Shown piece after piece: positions 29,617 to 39,674 of a stretch of 64,000 bases of DNA. A program made the translations under genes and the position numbers. How positions within the stretch are numbered: position 1 is the stretch's first letter; each line of letters begins with the position of its first letter. Source of the DNA: Ephemerocybe angulata (taxonomy: Eukaryota; Basidiomycota; Agaricomycetes; Agaricales; Psathyrellaceae); assembly GCA_013368325.1 (NCBI GenBank), contig JAACJK010000220.1:992001-1056000 (forward strand), read 5' to 3'. The notes beneath the pieces were generated by a model. That model had not been told where the DNA came from, searched no databases, and saw only the letters and a program-made list of their open reading frames with translations.

Positions 29617-31266
29617 ATGGCTGACGAACAAGCGCGAATCCGAGCCCTCGATCCTGATGCCACTGGCGAAGGATTCCCTGGGCTCCCCATGTCGAATAAA
29701 AACTTCCCGAATAGTTATTCCGCGAATCGTCCTAAGTACGATTCTACGAAACCAGAGGAGTTCCTAGAGTATGTGAGACAAGTAGAGGATGTGATCAGCG
29801 CATGCGAAATCATCGCGGATCGCTTGAAGAAGAAGGCATTGGTTCACTTCCGCGATATGTCGGAACAGAGTCTCTGGACAACGCTACCTGAATATAAAAC
29901 GGGTACCTACGCGGAGTTCAAGGAGAAACTGTTCTTGTACCATCCTACCGCAGCGCTACAGAACCGCGGCAGTCTAGCCCGGATCCAGCTGTTGTGCGCG
30001 AGGCACCAAGGGATAGGTCTAGACGCGAGTCATACCTTATTGCAGTTCGCGCTGAAGTTCAGGGCCGAGGCAGCTAAACTCGAGAAACATCTCATGAGCA
30101 ACAATGAATTGGTTAACCTTTTCTTGGGCGCGTTAGATGAGCCTTTCCGTACGAAAGCATGGGAGGTACTCTCGAAGGAAGCTGAAACGGATGACACCCT
30201 GGAAGTCGTTGCAGGAGAGAAGATCATTCCGTTTGACCGATGGATCTCGTGTGCTGAAAAGTTGGCGGTTCAGAGGGAACGCTTCGGAGAAAGGTTCGGA
30301 GGAAAGAAGGGAGGTATCTTGGCTAAACCCTCGGTCGTCTCTGCTCCCCCGAGCACTCCAGCGGTGACTCCCGCGGCCCCATCTAAGTTGTACGAGCCCG
30401 GTTGGAACGACGAGCCCACTGTGAAAGTCGAGTACGAGGACCTCGAACACCGAGTTCTGCAAGGAGTGAGTTCTTTGCTAGACCAGAAATTGAGTGCCAT
30501 CGATAAAAAGATGATCTCTCGGGATGCCTACATGGAGACTCAACTCGAGGAGTTGCGCGCTGGTCAAGGACGCGCTGACAAGTTCATGCGTCAGCCCAAC
30601 AACTTCGCGGTGGCAACCCAGCAGAACAATCCAGGCTCGAGAGGGGGCTTTGGATTCGGAAACAATACGAGAGGACCACCTCCTAGCGCGGGGTCGATTT
30701 GCTACTACTGTAATGGACAGGGTCACTTCGCGAACGACTGTCAAGCCAAGCAGAAGCATATCAGCGAAGGCAAGATTGTATCGGGACCGGATGGGACCTT
30801 CGACAAGCATGGGAATCGCCTGCGCAATATGCCTGGCACCTCCTTGAAAGAGATAGTAGACAAACTGCCCATGCCCACGGCTAGCCAGAACGTCCAGCAC
30901 TACTACGATGACAGTGCGGACTATGTGCGCGACCAGTTCCATCAAGCGCCGTACCAGGAATCAGAAATGATTACTCGGGACGAAATGAACATTCTGCGAG
31001 ACGAGATCTATCACCTGAGTTCCTTAAGGGAACAGGGATCGTCCGCGCGAGCCAAGAACATGCAGCCACAGGCCCAGTTCGTACAGAAACCAGTGGTCGA
31101 GCCTTGGAAGGAGCTCCAGCAGGAGCAGAGGCGGAGCAATCAATTGATGTCCCAATTAGTCGCGGCACTTACCCCGATGGTCGGGAGGAATCAATTCCCT
31201 TTGCAGACGCGGTCTGGGGCGAACCAAGGTGGCGAGGATGATGAGGGTTTTCTCAGCGACCAGTGA
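29617..31266 (+). CDS. gag: Element A Gag
   Basis: From ATG 29617 (MADEQARIRALDPD) the frame gives 549 aa. The capsid-like part lies at about residues 45-200 (LEYVRQVEDVISACEII, AEFKEKLFLYHPTAALQN), then a proline-rich linker, a predicted coiled coil and a CCHC zinc knuckle (CYYCNGQGHFANDC) for RNA binding. The same frame is open for 144 more codons upstream to 29185 with no ATG, and this stretch is basic (SSRRRRRNRRH), so a non-AUG start or another upstream start is possible. Gag forms the virus-like particle in the cytoplasm. The frame ends at TGA 31264-31266, just after a slippery site. Confidence 0.88.
   Translation: MADEQARIRALDPDATGEGFPGLPMSNKNFPNSYSANRPKYDSTKPEEFLEYVRQVEDVISACEIIADRLKKKALVHFRDMSEQSLWTTLPEYKTGTYAEFKEKLFLYHPTAALQNRGSLARIQLLCARHQGIGLDASHTLLQFALKFRAEAAKLEKHLMSNNELVNLFLGALDEPFRTKAWEVLSKEAETDDTLEVVAGEKIIPFDRWISCAEKLAVQRERFGERFGGKKGGILAKPSVVSAPPSTPAVTPAAPSKLYEPGWNDEPTVKVEYEDLEHRVLQGVSSLLDQKLSAIDKKMISRDAYMETQLEELRAGQGRADKFMRQPNNFAVATQQNNPGSRGGFGFGNNTRGPPPSAGSICYYCNGQGHFANDCQAKQKHISEGKIVSGPDGTFDKHGNRLRNMPGTSLKEIVDKLPMPTASQNVQHYYDDSADYVRDQFHQAPYQESEMITRDEMNILRDEIYHLSSLREQGSSARAKNMQPQAQFVQKPVVEPWKELQQEQRRSNQLMSQLVAALTPMVGRNQFPLQTRSGANQGGEDDEGFLSDQ
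31245..31251 (+). promoter_or_regulatory. -1 ribosomal frameshift heptamer, gag to ORF2
   Basis: G GGT TTT in the gag frame fits X XXY YYZ. A -1 slip enters the frame of ORF2, whose preceding in-frame stop is at 31242-31244. The gag stop follows 12 nt downstream. Confidence 0.75.
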
Positions 31267-34200
31267 AGGACACTGCCGTCGCGAAAAGAACCGTTGGTCG
31301 CGACAAGGCAAGCCCGGAGGTGCGTAACAACAAACCCAGCAGAAAAGCCACGGTAGAGGATGAGGAAGACAGTGAGGAGGAGGAGCCAATAAAGAGAGGG
31401 CCGCCGTCAGGAGTAAAGAAGGTCTTTAATCCGCGAGCACCTCGAGGAGTGCGGTTCGAAACGGTAGAAGTTGGGGGGACGAGTCAAGTGGCGCCTAAGT
31501 TGAAAGACCGGCCCTTTGTACTAGTACCCCCACTCAAAACGACGCCGTTGAAAACAACACCTCGCGAGGATGTCCAGCAAGGGAGAGAAGGTCGTCCCTG
31601 TCGTGAACACCGGTCAGCCCACCTATTTTCTCTTCTTTTCCTTTCATTTCTTCCTTTACTATTCATTCGTGCGCATTCCTGCACACTCTTGCACACCTTT
31701 GCACACCCTTGCACACCTTCACACTGCCTTCGCTCTTCTGAGCCTTCCCCTCACTTCATGCACAGCACGTTCGTGCTTCTTATTCTCGTGCACAGCACGT
31801 TCACACCTTGTTCGCACCTTTGTTCTCAGGCGCACTGCCCGCGCGCTGCCTTTTAGTCATATCGACTCATATGGACTCTATTGTTCTTTGGATCATTCTA
31901 TTGTTCTATTTTCGTTCGAGATCATCTGGACACATATATACTCGTAGCTACTCGTTCATTATTCCCCACTTGATCTCTTTGACTATACAGGTACATAGTC
32001 GCTTCGCTCCCATTCCCTGTATTCTATTTACCTTTGACTATACAGCTCTTGTATCTGCATCGCTGCTCGTCGCTCGTCCGACCTCTGCTCCTCTGCTCTC
32101 TGCTCTCTGCTCGTCGCTCGTCCGACATCAGCCGGCGTCTTCGCCACATTAGATCAAGTCCTCCCAACTGCGCCGACGTCCATCGTCCTCGCAGCCCCTG
32201 CTAGCCGGCACCATCGCGCCCACCCGTTCCCCCTCACCTGCAACCTCTGACGGCTCTGAACCGGACAGCTGTGCACCATACCTTCACGGCCTACAGATCG
32301 ACTCCGCCTACCTCCGATCCACGACTGATCCAGTCTGGTCCTCAGTCTACTGGTACATCGACCGGAACGGCTCAACTGTCTACACCGACTGCGCAGAACA
32401 ACCCTGCCCCCACGCTAAGGAAACCGAGGATTCTATCCCAGGCTTCTACCTCTCTGGCCTTCGTGGAGAACTAGTCCTACCACTAGTCCCACAGTACCTG
32501 CACCCTACCAGCCCGCCTAGTCGCGTCCCACCCCCTTCGTCACCACCGCCGCCGTACTCTCCGAAGCTCCCCGACTACCCAAGTCCACCTCCTACCATGT
32601 CTGACAACGCGCGTCTCGAAGCCCTCTTCACGAGGCTCATAGAAGCCCAGACGAAGACCAACGAGCAGCTAACCAAACTGGCTACTGCTCAAACCCAAGC
32701 TGCCTCCGCCGTAGCCCCACCCGCGCCCGCTCCAACCTCTACTACCACGCAGGTCGGGGCTGTCAACGTGTCCACCGGCTCCAGTATGGCTCGCCCGGAG
32801 CCTTTCAAGGGAGGTTCCGCCGATGCCCGGCGATTCCTCCAGTACTACACCATGTGGGCCCGATCGAAGGAAGCTCCCCTCAACAAGCTCAACACTACCA
32901 CCGGCTTCCATGAGATCGCTCCCGAGCAGTGGATCATCCACGCCCTCTCGCTCCTGCAGGGGGAAGCCGCGATATGGGCCGTCCGCTACCTCCAAGACAT
33001 CGAGGCCCATGCCACCACCCAAGCTGCCGCTGCAGCTGCTACCGCAGCCAACCAGACCGCTGTCCCCATCACCCCCTTCCCCTTCAGTGGATCGTGGGAC
33101 GAGTTCGTCAAGGCCTTCAAGGCCCGCTTCATGGCCTCGGACGACAACGCCGAAGCCCAGAGGGAACTCGAGTCCATCACCCAGGGCAACAAGACGGTTG
33201 CGCAGTATGCAGCGCGCTTCCAGGAGGTCTCCGGACGCACGGACTACTCCGAGTCGGACCTTGGCCATCGCTTCAAGCAGGGCCTCTCCAAGGACGCCCG
33301 TGCCTGGTTGACCATGGCCTCCTTCGCCAAAGCACCCGCCACCTTCGAGGAGCTTGTCCAGCTCGCCGTCAAGGTCGACTTCCACATGCGCGACAGCATG
33401 GCGGAAGGCCCTCGTACCAAGGGCTCCACTGCCTACTCCCCTCCCACTGCCGCTCGCGACCCCTACGCCATGGATGTCGACGCTAGTCGAAGCTCGACGG
33501 CTCGCACCCGCGAAGACTTCACCAAGCTCATGCGAGGTCGCTGCTACGGGTGCGGCTCCAAAGCCCACCTGAAGTCGGCAGGAGGACACGAGGCCACCAA
33601 GTGTGGATACTGCGCCCGCATCGGGCACATCGAGGCCGTCTGCCAGGACAAGTACCTAGGCAACGAGAAAGGCCGAGGAGCCCGACGCTCCCAGAAGGCA
33701 GCTGCCACGACCAGCGACACCCCCTTCACCCTCTTCCCAGGCGAGACCTCTGCCCCCAACGTCTCGTCCCCTGCCCCTTCGACGACGCCCGAGGACCCTA
33801 GGTTCACACGCCTAGAGGCTGCCCTCGCCGAGCAGAACCGTCTCTTTGGGCTCCTCGCCAACGACAAGCCGGGTTTTTGAAGCGGGTGCCCGTCCGTGCT
33901 GCCGCACGCGTACCCATCGCTATGTGTTCCACCTCCTCCTATGACTCCATCTCATCATGTACCATTAGTTCTATTCGTGAAATCGATCCTACTTCAGACC
34001 ATTTCCGAGTACGAACAACGTTGAGAGGTCGCAACAGGAGCACTAGCTCAGCAGCCATGATAGATTGTGGGGCCACCGCCCTCTTTCTTGACCACCCTTT
34101 TGTCCTAAAGCATCACATCACAATCTTCCCGCTCCGTCACCCCATCCTCCTTCGCAACATTGATGGCTCCCCAAACACTGCCGGGGACATCACCCACTTC

Positions 34201-37200
34201 GCGCGTCTTCACCTCACAGTCGGACCCCACAACCGCTGGACAGACTTTCTTGTCACCGACCTAGGAGGCGAGAACATCATCCTGGGGCTCCCCTGGCTTC
34301 GCCAGGTTAACCCAGAGATCGACTGGACAAAGGGTATTGTGCGCATCAACCCCCGAGCCACCATCGAGGACGTTCCTGAGGACCCGAACCCGAGCTACGC
34401 TCTGGGGGAACCGTCCAACGGATCTGTCCTGGAAGAGATCTATGCCTCGAGCGCACCCCCGGACCCCATCGCATCCGTTCCAGAGCTCCTACCCTCACGC
34501 CGTCATCCCCGCGCCTCGGTAGAGGAGGTGCCGGAGGAAAGACATCCGTGTTTGGACTTAGGGGAACCCTCTGACGGAGCGATTCTGGAGGAGATCTACG
34601 CCTCTTGGCCCACGCTCCCCAGCTCTCCAACTCCTGAACCTGCCCCACCGTCGTCGCCCCCTCCTGTGGAAGAGAAGCCCGAAACCCCCTTCTGCCGAAT
34701 CCGTGCTAACCGAACTACTCGACGCCGCTGGCTTCGAGCCGGTATCATCGAGCGCACGGATGAGGAACTGTGGTGTTCGGCTGGCTTCACCTACTCCCAG
34801 AAGATCGCTGAGGACGCGAAGAAAGGTAAACCGGAGAGAACGCTCGAGGAGATCATCCCTGCCCACTACCGAGAACACGCCGCCGTCTTTTCTGAGCAAG
34901 AGTCTACTCGACTTCCAAGCCACAAGGACTGGGATCATGCCATCGAGCTCACACCCGGCGCTCCAGCCAACATCCGCACCAAAATCTACCCCATGTCCCT
35001 AGATGAACAAGCCGTGCTCGATACATTCCTCCAGGAGAACCTCGCCAAAGGATACATCCAGCCCTCCAAGTCGCCCATATCCTCCCCTGTTTTCTTCATC
35101 AAGAAGAAGGACGGAACTCTCCGCTTCATCCAGGACTACCGCCGTCTCAACGAGTACACCATCAAGAACCGCTACCCGCTCCCTCTCGTCGCCGATATCA
35201 TCAGCCGTCTCCGAGGTGCCAAGTACTTCACCAAGTTTGACGTCCGCTGGGGATACAACAACGTCCGCATAAAGGAGGGAGATGAATGGAAAGCTGCGTT
35301 CGCCACCAGTCGAGGCCTCTTTGAACCCAAAGTCATGTTTTTCGGTCTAACCAACTCACCTGCCACATTCCAGGGCCTCATGAACTCGATCTTCTCAGAT
35401 CTGGTCGCCTCCGGCAAGGTGGCAGTCTACCTCGACGACATCCTCATCTTCACCATGGACCTGGAAGAACACCGCCGCATCACCCACGAAGTCCTCCGTC
35501 GCCTGCGACAGCACGACCTCTACCTACGTCCTGAGAAGTGTGAGTTCGAGAAGGAGGAGATTGAGTATCTGGGTATGGTTATCCGAGAGGGAGAGGTGAG
35601 CATGGACCCTGCCAAGGTCCAAGCCGTCCATGGCTGGCCCGTACCGCGCAACGTCCGCGAAGTCCGAGGATTCCTGGGCTTTGCCAACTTCTACCGCCGC
35701 TTCATCAAGGACTTCTCCAAAGTCGCCCGCCCCCTCCATGACCTCACCAAGAAGAACACCCTGTTCGAATGGACTGACGAGCGCCAACAAGCCTTCGAAA
35801 CCCTCCGTGACGCCTTTATCTCGGCCCCCGTCCTCGCTCTCTGGGATCCTGACCGCCCTACTCGCATCGAAGTCGATGCCTCTGGCTTCGCCACCGGAGG
35901 TGCCCTTCTCCAGCAAGCCGCTGATGGCGCCTGGCATCCTGTCGCCTTCCGATCAGCGTCTATGGACCCAGCTCAGCGAAACTACGAGATCTACGACCGA
36001 GAGATGCTAGCCATCATCGAAGCCCTCAAGGATTGGCGCCCGTTCCTGGAAGGTCTCCCTGACACCTTCGGGATCGTAACCGATCATGCTAACCTGAAGT
36101 ACTGGCGCACTGCCCAAGATCTGGCACGACGACAGGCGAGATGGGCGCTGTACCTCTCTCGCTTCGACTTCCGTCTCGAACACCGCCCAGGTGCCGCTAA
36201 CACCCAAGCTGACCCCCTCTCGCGCATGCCCCACCATCACGTCTCAGACTCTGACGACAACACCCAGCGCACTGTCCTCCGCCCTGAACACTTCGCCAAA
36301 CTCGCAGCCGCTTCCCAGTTCACCAACCCCCTAGAAGACCGAATTCGTCGTGCGAGTGCACGCGAATCTGTGGTCTTGGGAGGGCTAGAGAAACTGCGCA
36401 AGTTTGGACCCCAGAAACTCGTCAACGGTTTGACAGAGTGGACAGAGGAGAACGGGTTAGTACGGTTCAGAGGCAAGGTATACGTCCCAGCAGACGATGA
36501 GCTCCGGCGAGAGGTGGTGAAGCAGTGCCACGATGACCCCACTTCAGGCCATCCCGGGAACCATGCAACCCTCGAACGGGTCGAGCGGTTGTACTGGTGG
36601 CCCACGATGCGTGCTTTTGTGAAGAAGTACGTCGAAGGCTGCGATCTCTGTGCTCGACGCAAGCATGCCCAGCACCCTCGTGCCCTCACCCAGCCCATGG
36701 ACGTCCCTGAAGGCCCTTGGGAGGCTGTTGGAGTTGACCTCATCACACAGCTACCACCGGCCCATGGTTTCGACGCAGTCATCGTCTTCACCGACTTCTT
36801 CACCAAGCAGATCCACGCACTCCCCTGTTCCTCCACCATCTCGACTGAAGGAGTCGTCGACATCTACTACCGAGAGATCTTCCGCCTCCATGGTTTGCCC
36901 CTTCGTTTCATCAGCGACCGAGGGCCCCAGTTCGCCTCCAACGTCATGCGCACCCTCCTCCAACGTCTCGGGATTGGATCCAACCTCACAACAGCATACC
37001 ACCCTCAGGCCAATGGCCAGACCGAGCGTGCAAACCAGGAGGTCGAGAAGCACCTTCGCTTCTACGTCAGTCGACGACAAGACGATTGGGACCAACACCT
37101 CCCCATGGCTGAGTTCGTCATCAACTCACGCATTCACTCTGCTCACAATCGCTCCCCCTTCGAGGTCATCTACGGCTACTCCCCTCACTTCAACATTCCC

Positions 37201-39674
37201 ATCGGCGCTACCACTGGCGTCCGCGGTGTCGATGAGCGCATTCAGGACCTCCTAGACACCCGAAAGGATGTTGAAGCAGCCTTACGAATGGAGAAAGCCC
37301 GCCAGAAGACGACCTTTGAAGCTGGGAAACGGACAGCACACACCTTCGCCGTGGACGACTACGTCTGGCTCAGCGCCAAAAACATCAACATCAAGGTACC
37401 CACTCGAAAGCTTGGGGACTTCCAGCTCGGCCCCTACAAGGTCATTGAGAAGATCGGCGACCTTGACTACCGTCTCGCACTCCCTCAGTCTCTATCCCGC
37501 CTCCATCCTGTCTTCCACGTCGACAAGCTTAGTCCCTGGAAAGGGAACGACACCAACGGCATCCTACCTCCCCCACCAGAGCCTGTTGAACTCGAGGACG
37601 GGACAGAGTTTGAAGTTCAGGACGTGCTGGACAGTAGGGAGGTCAAGCGTGGACGAAAGCGCTGGGTCGAATACCTCATCAGCTGGAAGGGCTACAACAA
37701 CAGCGAGAACTCTTGGGAACCCCTTACCAACCTTGGGAACGCAGCTGAAGCCGTCGCGGAGTTCCACCTTCGACACCCCACGGCACCCCGACCATAGTCA
37801 TCGAGGACGATGAGTTCTAGGAGGGGGGTAATGTCGTGAACACCGGTCAGCCCACCTATTTTCTCTTCTTTTCCTTTCATTTCTTCCTTTACTATTCATT
37901 CGTGCGCATTCCTGCACACTCTTGCACACCTTTGCACACCCTTGCACACCTTCACACTGCCTTCGCTCTTCTGAGCCTTCCCCTCACTTCATGCACAGCA
38001 CGTTCGTGCTTCTTATTCTCGTGCACAGCACGTTCACACCTTGTTCGCACCTTTGTTCTCAGGCGCACTGCCCGCGCGCTGCCTTTTAGTCATATCGACT
38101 CATATGGACTCTATTGTTCTTTGGATCATTCTATTGTTCTATTTTCGTTCGAGATCATCTGGACACATATACTGTACCGAAATGTATGGTAGCAATCGTA
38201 ACGCGTAACGCTGCCAAAAGATATTGCCTATTTTCATCAAAGTAACGCGTAACGCCAGGCCAATTGCCTAAAAGAAATGCCAAAAAAGGTGAATATTTCC
38301 ACATTAGAGGGGCCGGAGCCGAATTATTGCCAATTTTGAGCGTAACGGACCCAAAATTGCCTAAATTTTCCGCGTACATAAACGTAACGCCCAATTTTCC
38401 ATTGCTACCCTACATTTCGGTACAGTATACTCGTAGCTACTCGTTCATTATTCCCCACTTGATCTCTTTGACTATACAGGTACATAGTCGCTTCGCTCCC
38501 ATTCCCTGTATTCTATTTACCTTTGACTATACAGCTCTTGTATCTGCATCGCTGCTCGTCGCTCGTCCGACCTCTGCTCCTCTGCTCTCTGCTCTCTGCT
38601 CGTCGCTCGTCCGACATCAGCCGGCGTCTTCGCCACAGTCCCGATCCTAAAACAGCGTTGCCTCGCCTAGAGAAGAAGGGACCAGCGTATCAGCATAAGG
38701 CGCCTATTGAGGAAGCCGAGTCGCTGAGCCGCATTATGGAGGAGTTACTGAGTACGAGGTTCACTACGAGTCTTAAGGACTTGGCAAGCATTTCGGCACC
38801 TGCCCGCGAGTACTTGAAAAAGATGATAACCAAGAAGAAGATTGCGATTGATAATAAGGAAAAAGCCTCGGATCTCGAGTACCAAATCATCGCTCTCATC
38901 GACTTGATGTCTACCGAGTACAAAGCTCGCGCGGTACAAATGTGCAACATCTTAGAGGCAGAAGAGGAGTTGGGCGAAATGGAGATCCCCGATCCTGAGA
39001 GAGAAGAAGAGGAAGAACCAGGGACTGTAAGAGTTGAACAAGTCTTCATGCAGTTGGAAGAGCTGCCTCCCGCGCAAGTCTTTCTGGCACAAGGAATTCC
39101 ATCGGTACCCGACGGAGCCTTCGTAGTTAGTGACCCCGTGGAGCAGTATCTAAATTCATTGGAAGATGGGGAAGAGCCGCGGCCAATTCTGGTAGCGCGC
39201 GAGTCCGTGTCTCTGAGAACTGTCTACCCGAGTATCAATAAATCGGGTAAGGTAGAAGTCCTCTTGGATACGGGCTCCCAGATCTGTTCCATGGATGCAG
39301 ATGTGGCGAGACGTCTGGGAATCTCATTCGATCCAGATATCGTCATTCACCTCCAGTCCGCAAACCGAACGACAGAAAAGACTCTAGGTCTAGCTAGAAA
39401 CATCGAGTTCGACTTCGATGGAGTAACGGCATATATCCAGCTTCACATCATTCGCCGTCCAGCGTATGATGTTCTTCTCGGGAGACCTTTCGACGTCGCT
39501 ATGTCAAGCGAGGTCAAGAACAACACCCGCGGCGAGCAGCAGATCACACTCTGCGATCCCAACACGGGCAAGAGGATTACCATTGCCACCAGCCCTCGAG
39601 GCAAACCACCCCCGCACGTTAGAAAAGAGATGCTTGACGCTCAAGAAGTAAATTTTCGAGCCTCGAGGATCTGA
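31245..39674 (+). CDS. Element A ORF2 with aspartic protease, split by element B
   Basis: Coding parts are 31245-31598 and 38643-39674. Removing element B with one GTCCC copy joins CCC (31596-31598) to GAT (38643) in the same frame, so the host ORF was intact at insertion. There is no convincing ATG: expression is expected through the -1 site at 31245. The N-terminal part is basic and acidic low-complexity sequence. The C-terminal part has a retroviral-type protease: VEVLLDTGSQICSMDADVA with the DTG active site and YDVLLGRPF as the partner motif. The frame ends at TGA 39672-39674 and overlaps pol, with a second -1 site at 39650. In its present state element B blocks expression of protease and pol from this copy. 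Confidence 0.85.
31599..32148 (+). repeat. 5' LTR of element B
   Basis: 550 bp, TG..CA ends, with runs of CTTGCACAC-type and CTCTGCTCT short repeats. Confidence 0.93.
32149..32596. other. Leader of element B
   Basis: 448 bp between the 5' LTR and gag. C-rich and proline/serine-rich in several frames; no separate gene supported. Confidence 0.5.
32597..33880 (+). CDS. gag: Element B Gag
   Basis: 427 aa from ATG 32597. N-terminal coiled coil (LEALFTRLIEAQTKTNEQLT), then an alanine/proline linker, then a retrotransposon gag domain at about residues 70-255 (PEPFKGGSADARRFLQYYTM, WDEFVKAFKARF, ELESITQGNKTVAQYAARF). At about 313-345 there are two Cys/His clusters (RCYGCGSKAHLK, KCGYCARIGHIEAVCQ) for RNA binding. 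The TGA stop at 33878-33880 directly follows the slippery heptamer GGGTTTT. This Ty3-type Gag builds the particle. Intact. Confidence 0.92.
   Translation: MSDNARLEALFTRLIEAQTKTNEQLTKLATAQTQAASAVAPPAPAPTSTTTQVGAVNVSTGSSMARPEPFKGGSADARRFLQYYTMWARSKEAPLNKLNTTTGFHEIAPEQWIIHALSLLQGEAAIWAVRYLQDIEAHATTQAAAAAATAANQTAVPITPFPFSGSWDEFVKAFKARFMASDDNAEAQRELESITQGNKTVAQYAARFQEVSGRTDYSESDLGHRFKQGLSKDARAWLTMASFAKAPATFEELVQLAVKVDFHMRDSMAEGPRTKGSTAYSPPTAARDPYAMDVDASRSSTARTREDFTKLMRGRCYGCGSKAHLKSAGGHEATKCGYCARIGHIEAVCQDKYLGNEKGRGARRSQKAAATTSDTPFTLFPGETSAPNVSSPAPSTTPEDPRFTRLEAALAEQNRLFGLLANDKPGF
33871..33877 (+). promoter_or_regulatory. -1 ribosomal frameshift heptamer, element B gag to pol
   Basis: G GGT TTT followed at once by the gag stop TGA. 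Zero frame is gag; the -1 frame reads GGG TTT TTG AAG into pol. No ATG is available for pol at this point. Confidence 0.75.
33871..37797 (+). CDS. pol: Element B Pol (PR-RT-RNase H-IN-chromodomain)
   Basis: About 1308 codons. Order: protease-like domain (AAMIDCGATALFLDHPF; DCG in place of the usual DTG/DSG; partner ENIILGLPWL); reverse transcriptase (FFIKKKDGTLRFIQDYRRLN, VYLDDILIF with the catalytic LDD); RNase H (IEVDASGFATGGALLQQ); integrase zinc domain (HPGNHATLERVERLYWWPTM..CDLCARRKH); integrase core with D in VGVDLITQL, D in ISDRGPQF and E in NGQTERANQEVEK; and a chromodomain at the C-terminus (WVEYLISWKGYNNSENSWEP). The chromodomain places it among chromoviruses, which use it to target chromatin. 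Frame intact; expected to be made as Gag-Pol by -1 frameshifting. Confidence 0.93.
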   Translation, partial: GFLKRVPVRAAARVPIAMCSTSSYDSISSCTISSIREIDPTSDHFRVRTTLRGRNRSTSSAAMIDCGATALFLDHPFVLKHHITIFPLRHPILLRNIDGSPNTAGDITHFARLHLTVGPHNRWTDFLVTDLGGENIILGLPWLRQVNPEIDWTKGIVRINPRATIEDVPEDPNPSYALGEPSNGSVLEEIYASSAPPDPIASVPELLPSRRHPRASVEEVPEERHPCLDLGEPSDGAILEEIYASWPTLPSSPTPEPAPPSSPPPVEEKPETPFCRIRANRTTRRRWLRAGIIERTDEELWCSAGFTYSQKIAEDAKKGKPERTLEEIIPAHYREHAAVFSEQESTRLPSHKDWDHAIELTPGAPANIRTKIYPMSLDEQAVLDTFLQENLAKGYIQPSKSPISSPVFFIKKKDGTLRFIQDYRRLNEYTIKNRYPLPLVADIISRLRGAKYFTKFDVRWGYNNVRIKEGDEWKAAFATSRGLFEPKVMFFGLTNSPATFQGLMNSIFSDLVASGKVAVYLDDILIFTMDLEEHRRITHEVLRRLRQHDLYLRPEKCEFEKEEIEYLGMVIREGEVSMDPAKVQAVHGWPVPRNVREVRGFLGFANFYRRFIKDFSKVARPLHDLTKKNTLFEWTDERQQAFETLRDAFISAPVLALWDPDRPTRIEVDASGFATGGALLQQAADGAWHPVAFRSASMDPAQRNYEIYDREMLAIIEALKDWRPFLEGLPDTFGIVTDHANLKYWRTAQDLARRQARWALYLSRFDFRLEHRPGAANTQADPLSRMPHHHVSDSDDNTQRTVLRPEHFAKLAAASQFTNPLEDRIRRASARESVVLGGLEKLRKFGPQKLVNGLTEWTEENGLVRFRGKVYVPADDELRREVVKQCHDDPTSGHPGNHATLERVERLYWWPTMRAFVKKYVEGCDLCARRKHAQHPRALTQPMDVPEGPWEAVGVDLITQLPPAHGFDAVIVFTDFFTKQIHALPCSSTISTEGVVDIYYREIFRLHGLPLRFISDRGPQFASNVMRTLLQRLGIGSNLTTAYHPQANGQTERANQEVEKHLRFYVSRRQDDWDQHLPMAEFVINSRIHSAHNRSPFEVIYGYSPHFNIPIGATTGVRGVDERIQDLLDTRKDVEAALRMEKARQKTTFEAGKRTAHTFAVDDYVWLSAKNINIKVPTRKLGDFQLGPYKVIEKIGDLDYRLALPQSLSRLHPVFHVDKLSPWKGNDTNGILPPPPEPVELEDGTEFEVQDVLDSREVKRGRKRWVEYLISWKGYNNSENSWEPLTNLGNAAEAVAEFHLRHPTAPRP
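37832..38637 (+). repeat. 3' LTR of element B, carrying a MITE
   Basis: 550 bp of LTR plus 256 bp (MITE 38172-38425 and duplicated TA). Otherwise matches 31599-32148 by eye. Confidence 0.93.
38172..38425. mobile_element. Tc1/mariner-type MITE
   Basis: 254 bp with TIRs of about 25 bp (CTGTACCGAAATGTATGG.. against CTGTACCGAAATGTAGGG..) and a TA TSD (38170-38171, 38426-38427), shown exactly by comparison with the empty 5' LTR of element B. The interior has repeated CGTAACGC units and no coding capacity. Confidence 0.92.
39650..39656 (+). promoter_or_regulatory. -1 ribosomal frameshift heptamer, ORF2 to pol of element A
   Basis: A AAT TTT in the ORF2 frame fits X XXY YYZ. The -1 frame is pol, which is open from 39638 onward. 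The ORF2 stop is 18 nt downstream of the site. Confidence 0.75.

Larger units (their letters stand above)
31599..38637 (+). mobile_element. Element B: Ty3/Gypsy chromovirus nested in element A
   Basis: LTRs start TGTCGTGAACACC and end CTTCGCCACA: 31599-32148 (550 bp) and 37832-38637 (806 bp because of a 254-bp MITE). TSD GTCCC (31594-31598, 38638-38642). It has intact gag and pol with a C-terminal chromodomain and a polypurine tract before the 3' LTR (GGAGGGGGGTAA, 37820-37831). No tRNA-type TGG PBS is visible after the 5' LTR, which would fit self-priming as in Tf1/sushi elements. The LTRs look identical apart from the MITE, so insertion is recent. Confidence 0.93.

Noticed and set aside
32669..33628. 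319-codon minus-strand frame opposite element B gag
   Set aside because: Low-complexity Gly/Glu-rich shadow of an intact gag frame.
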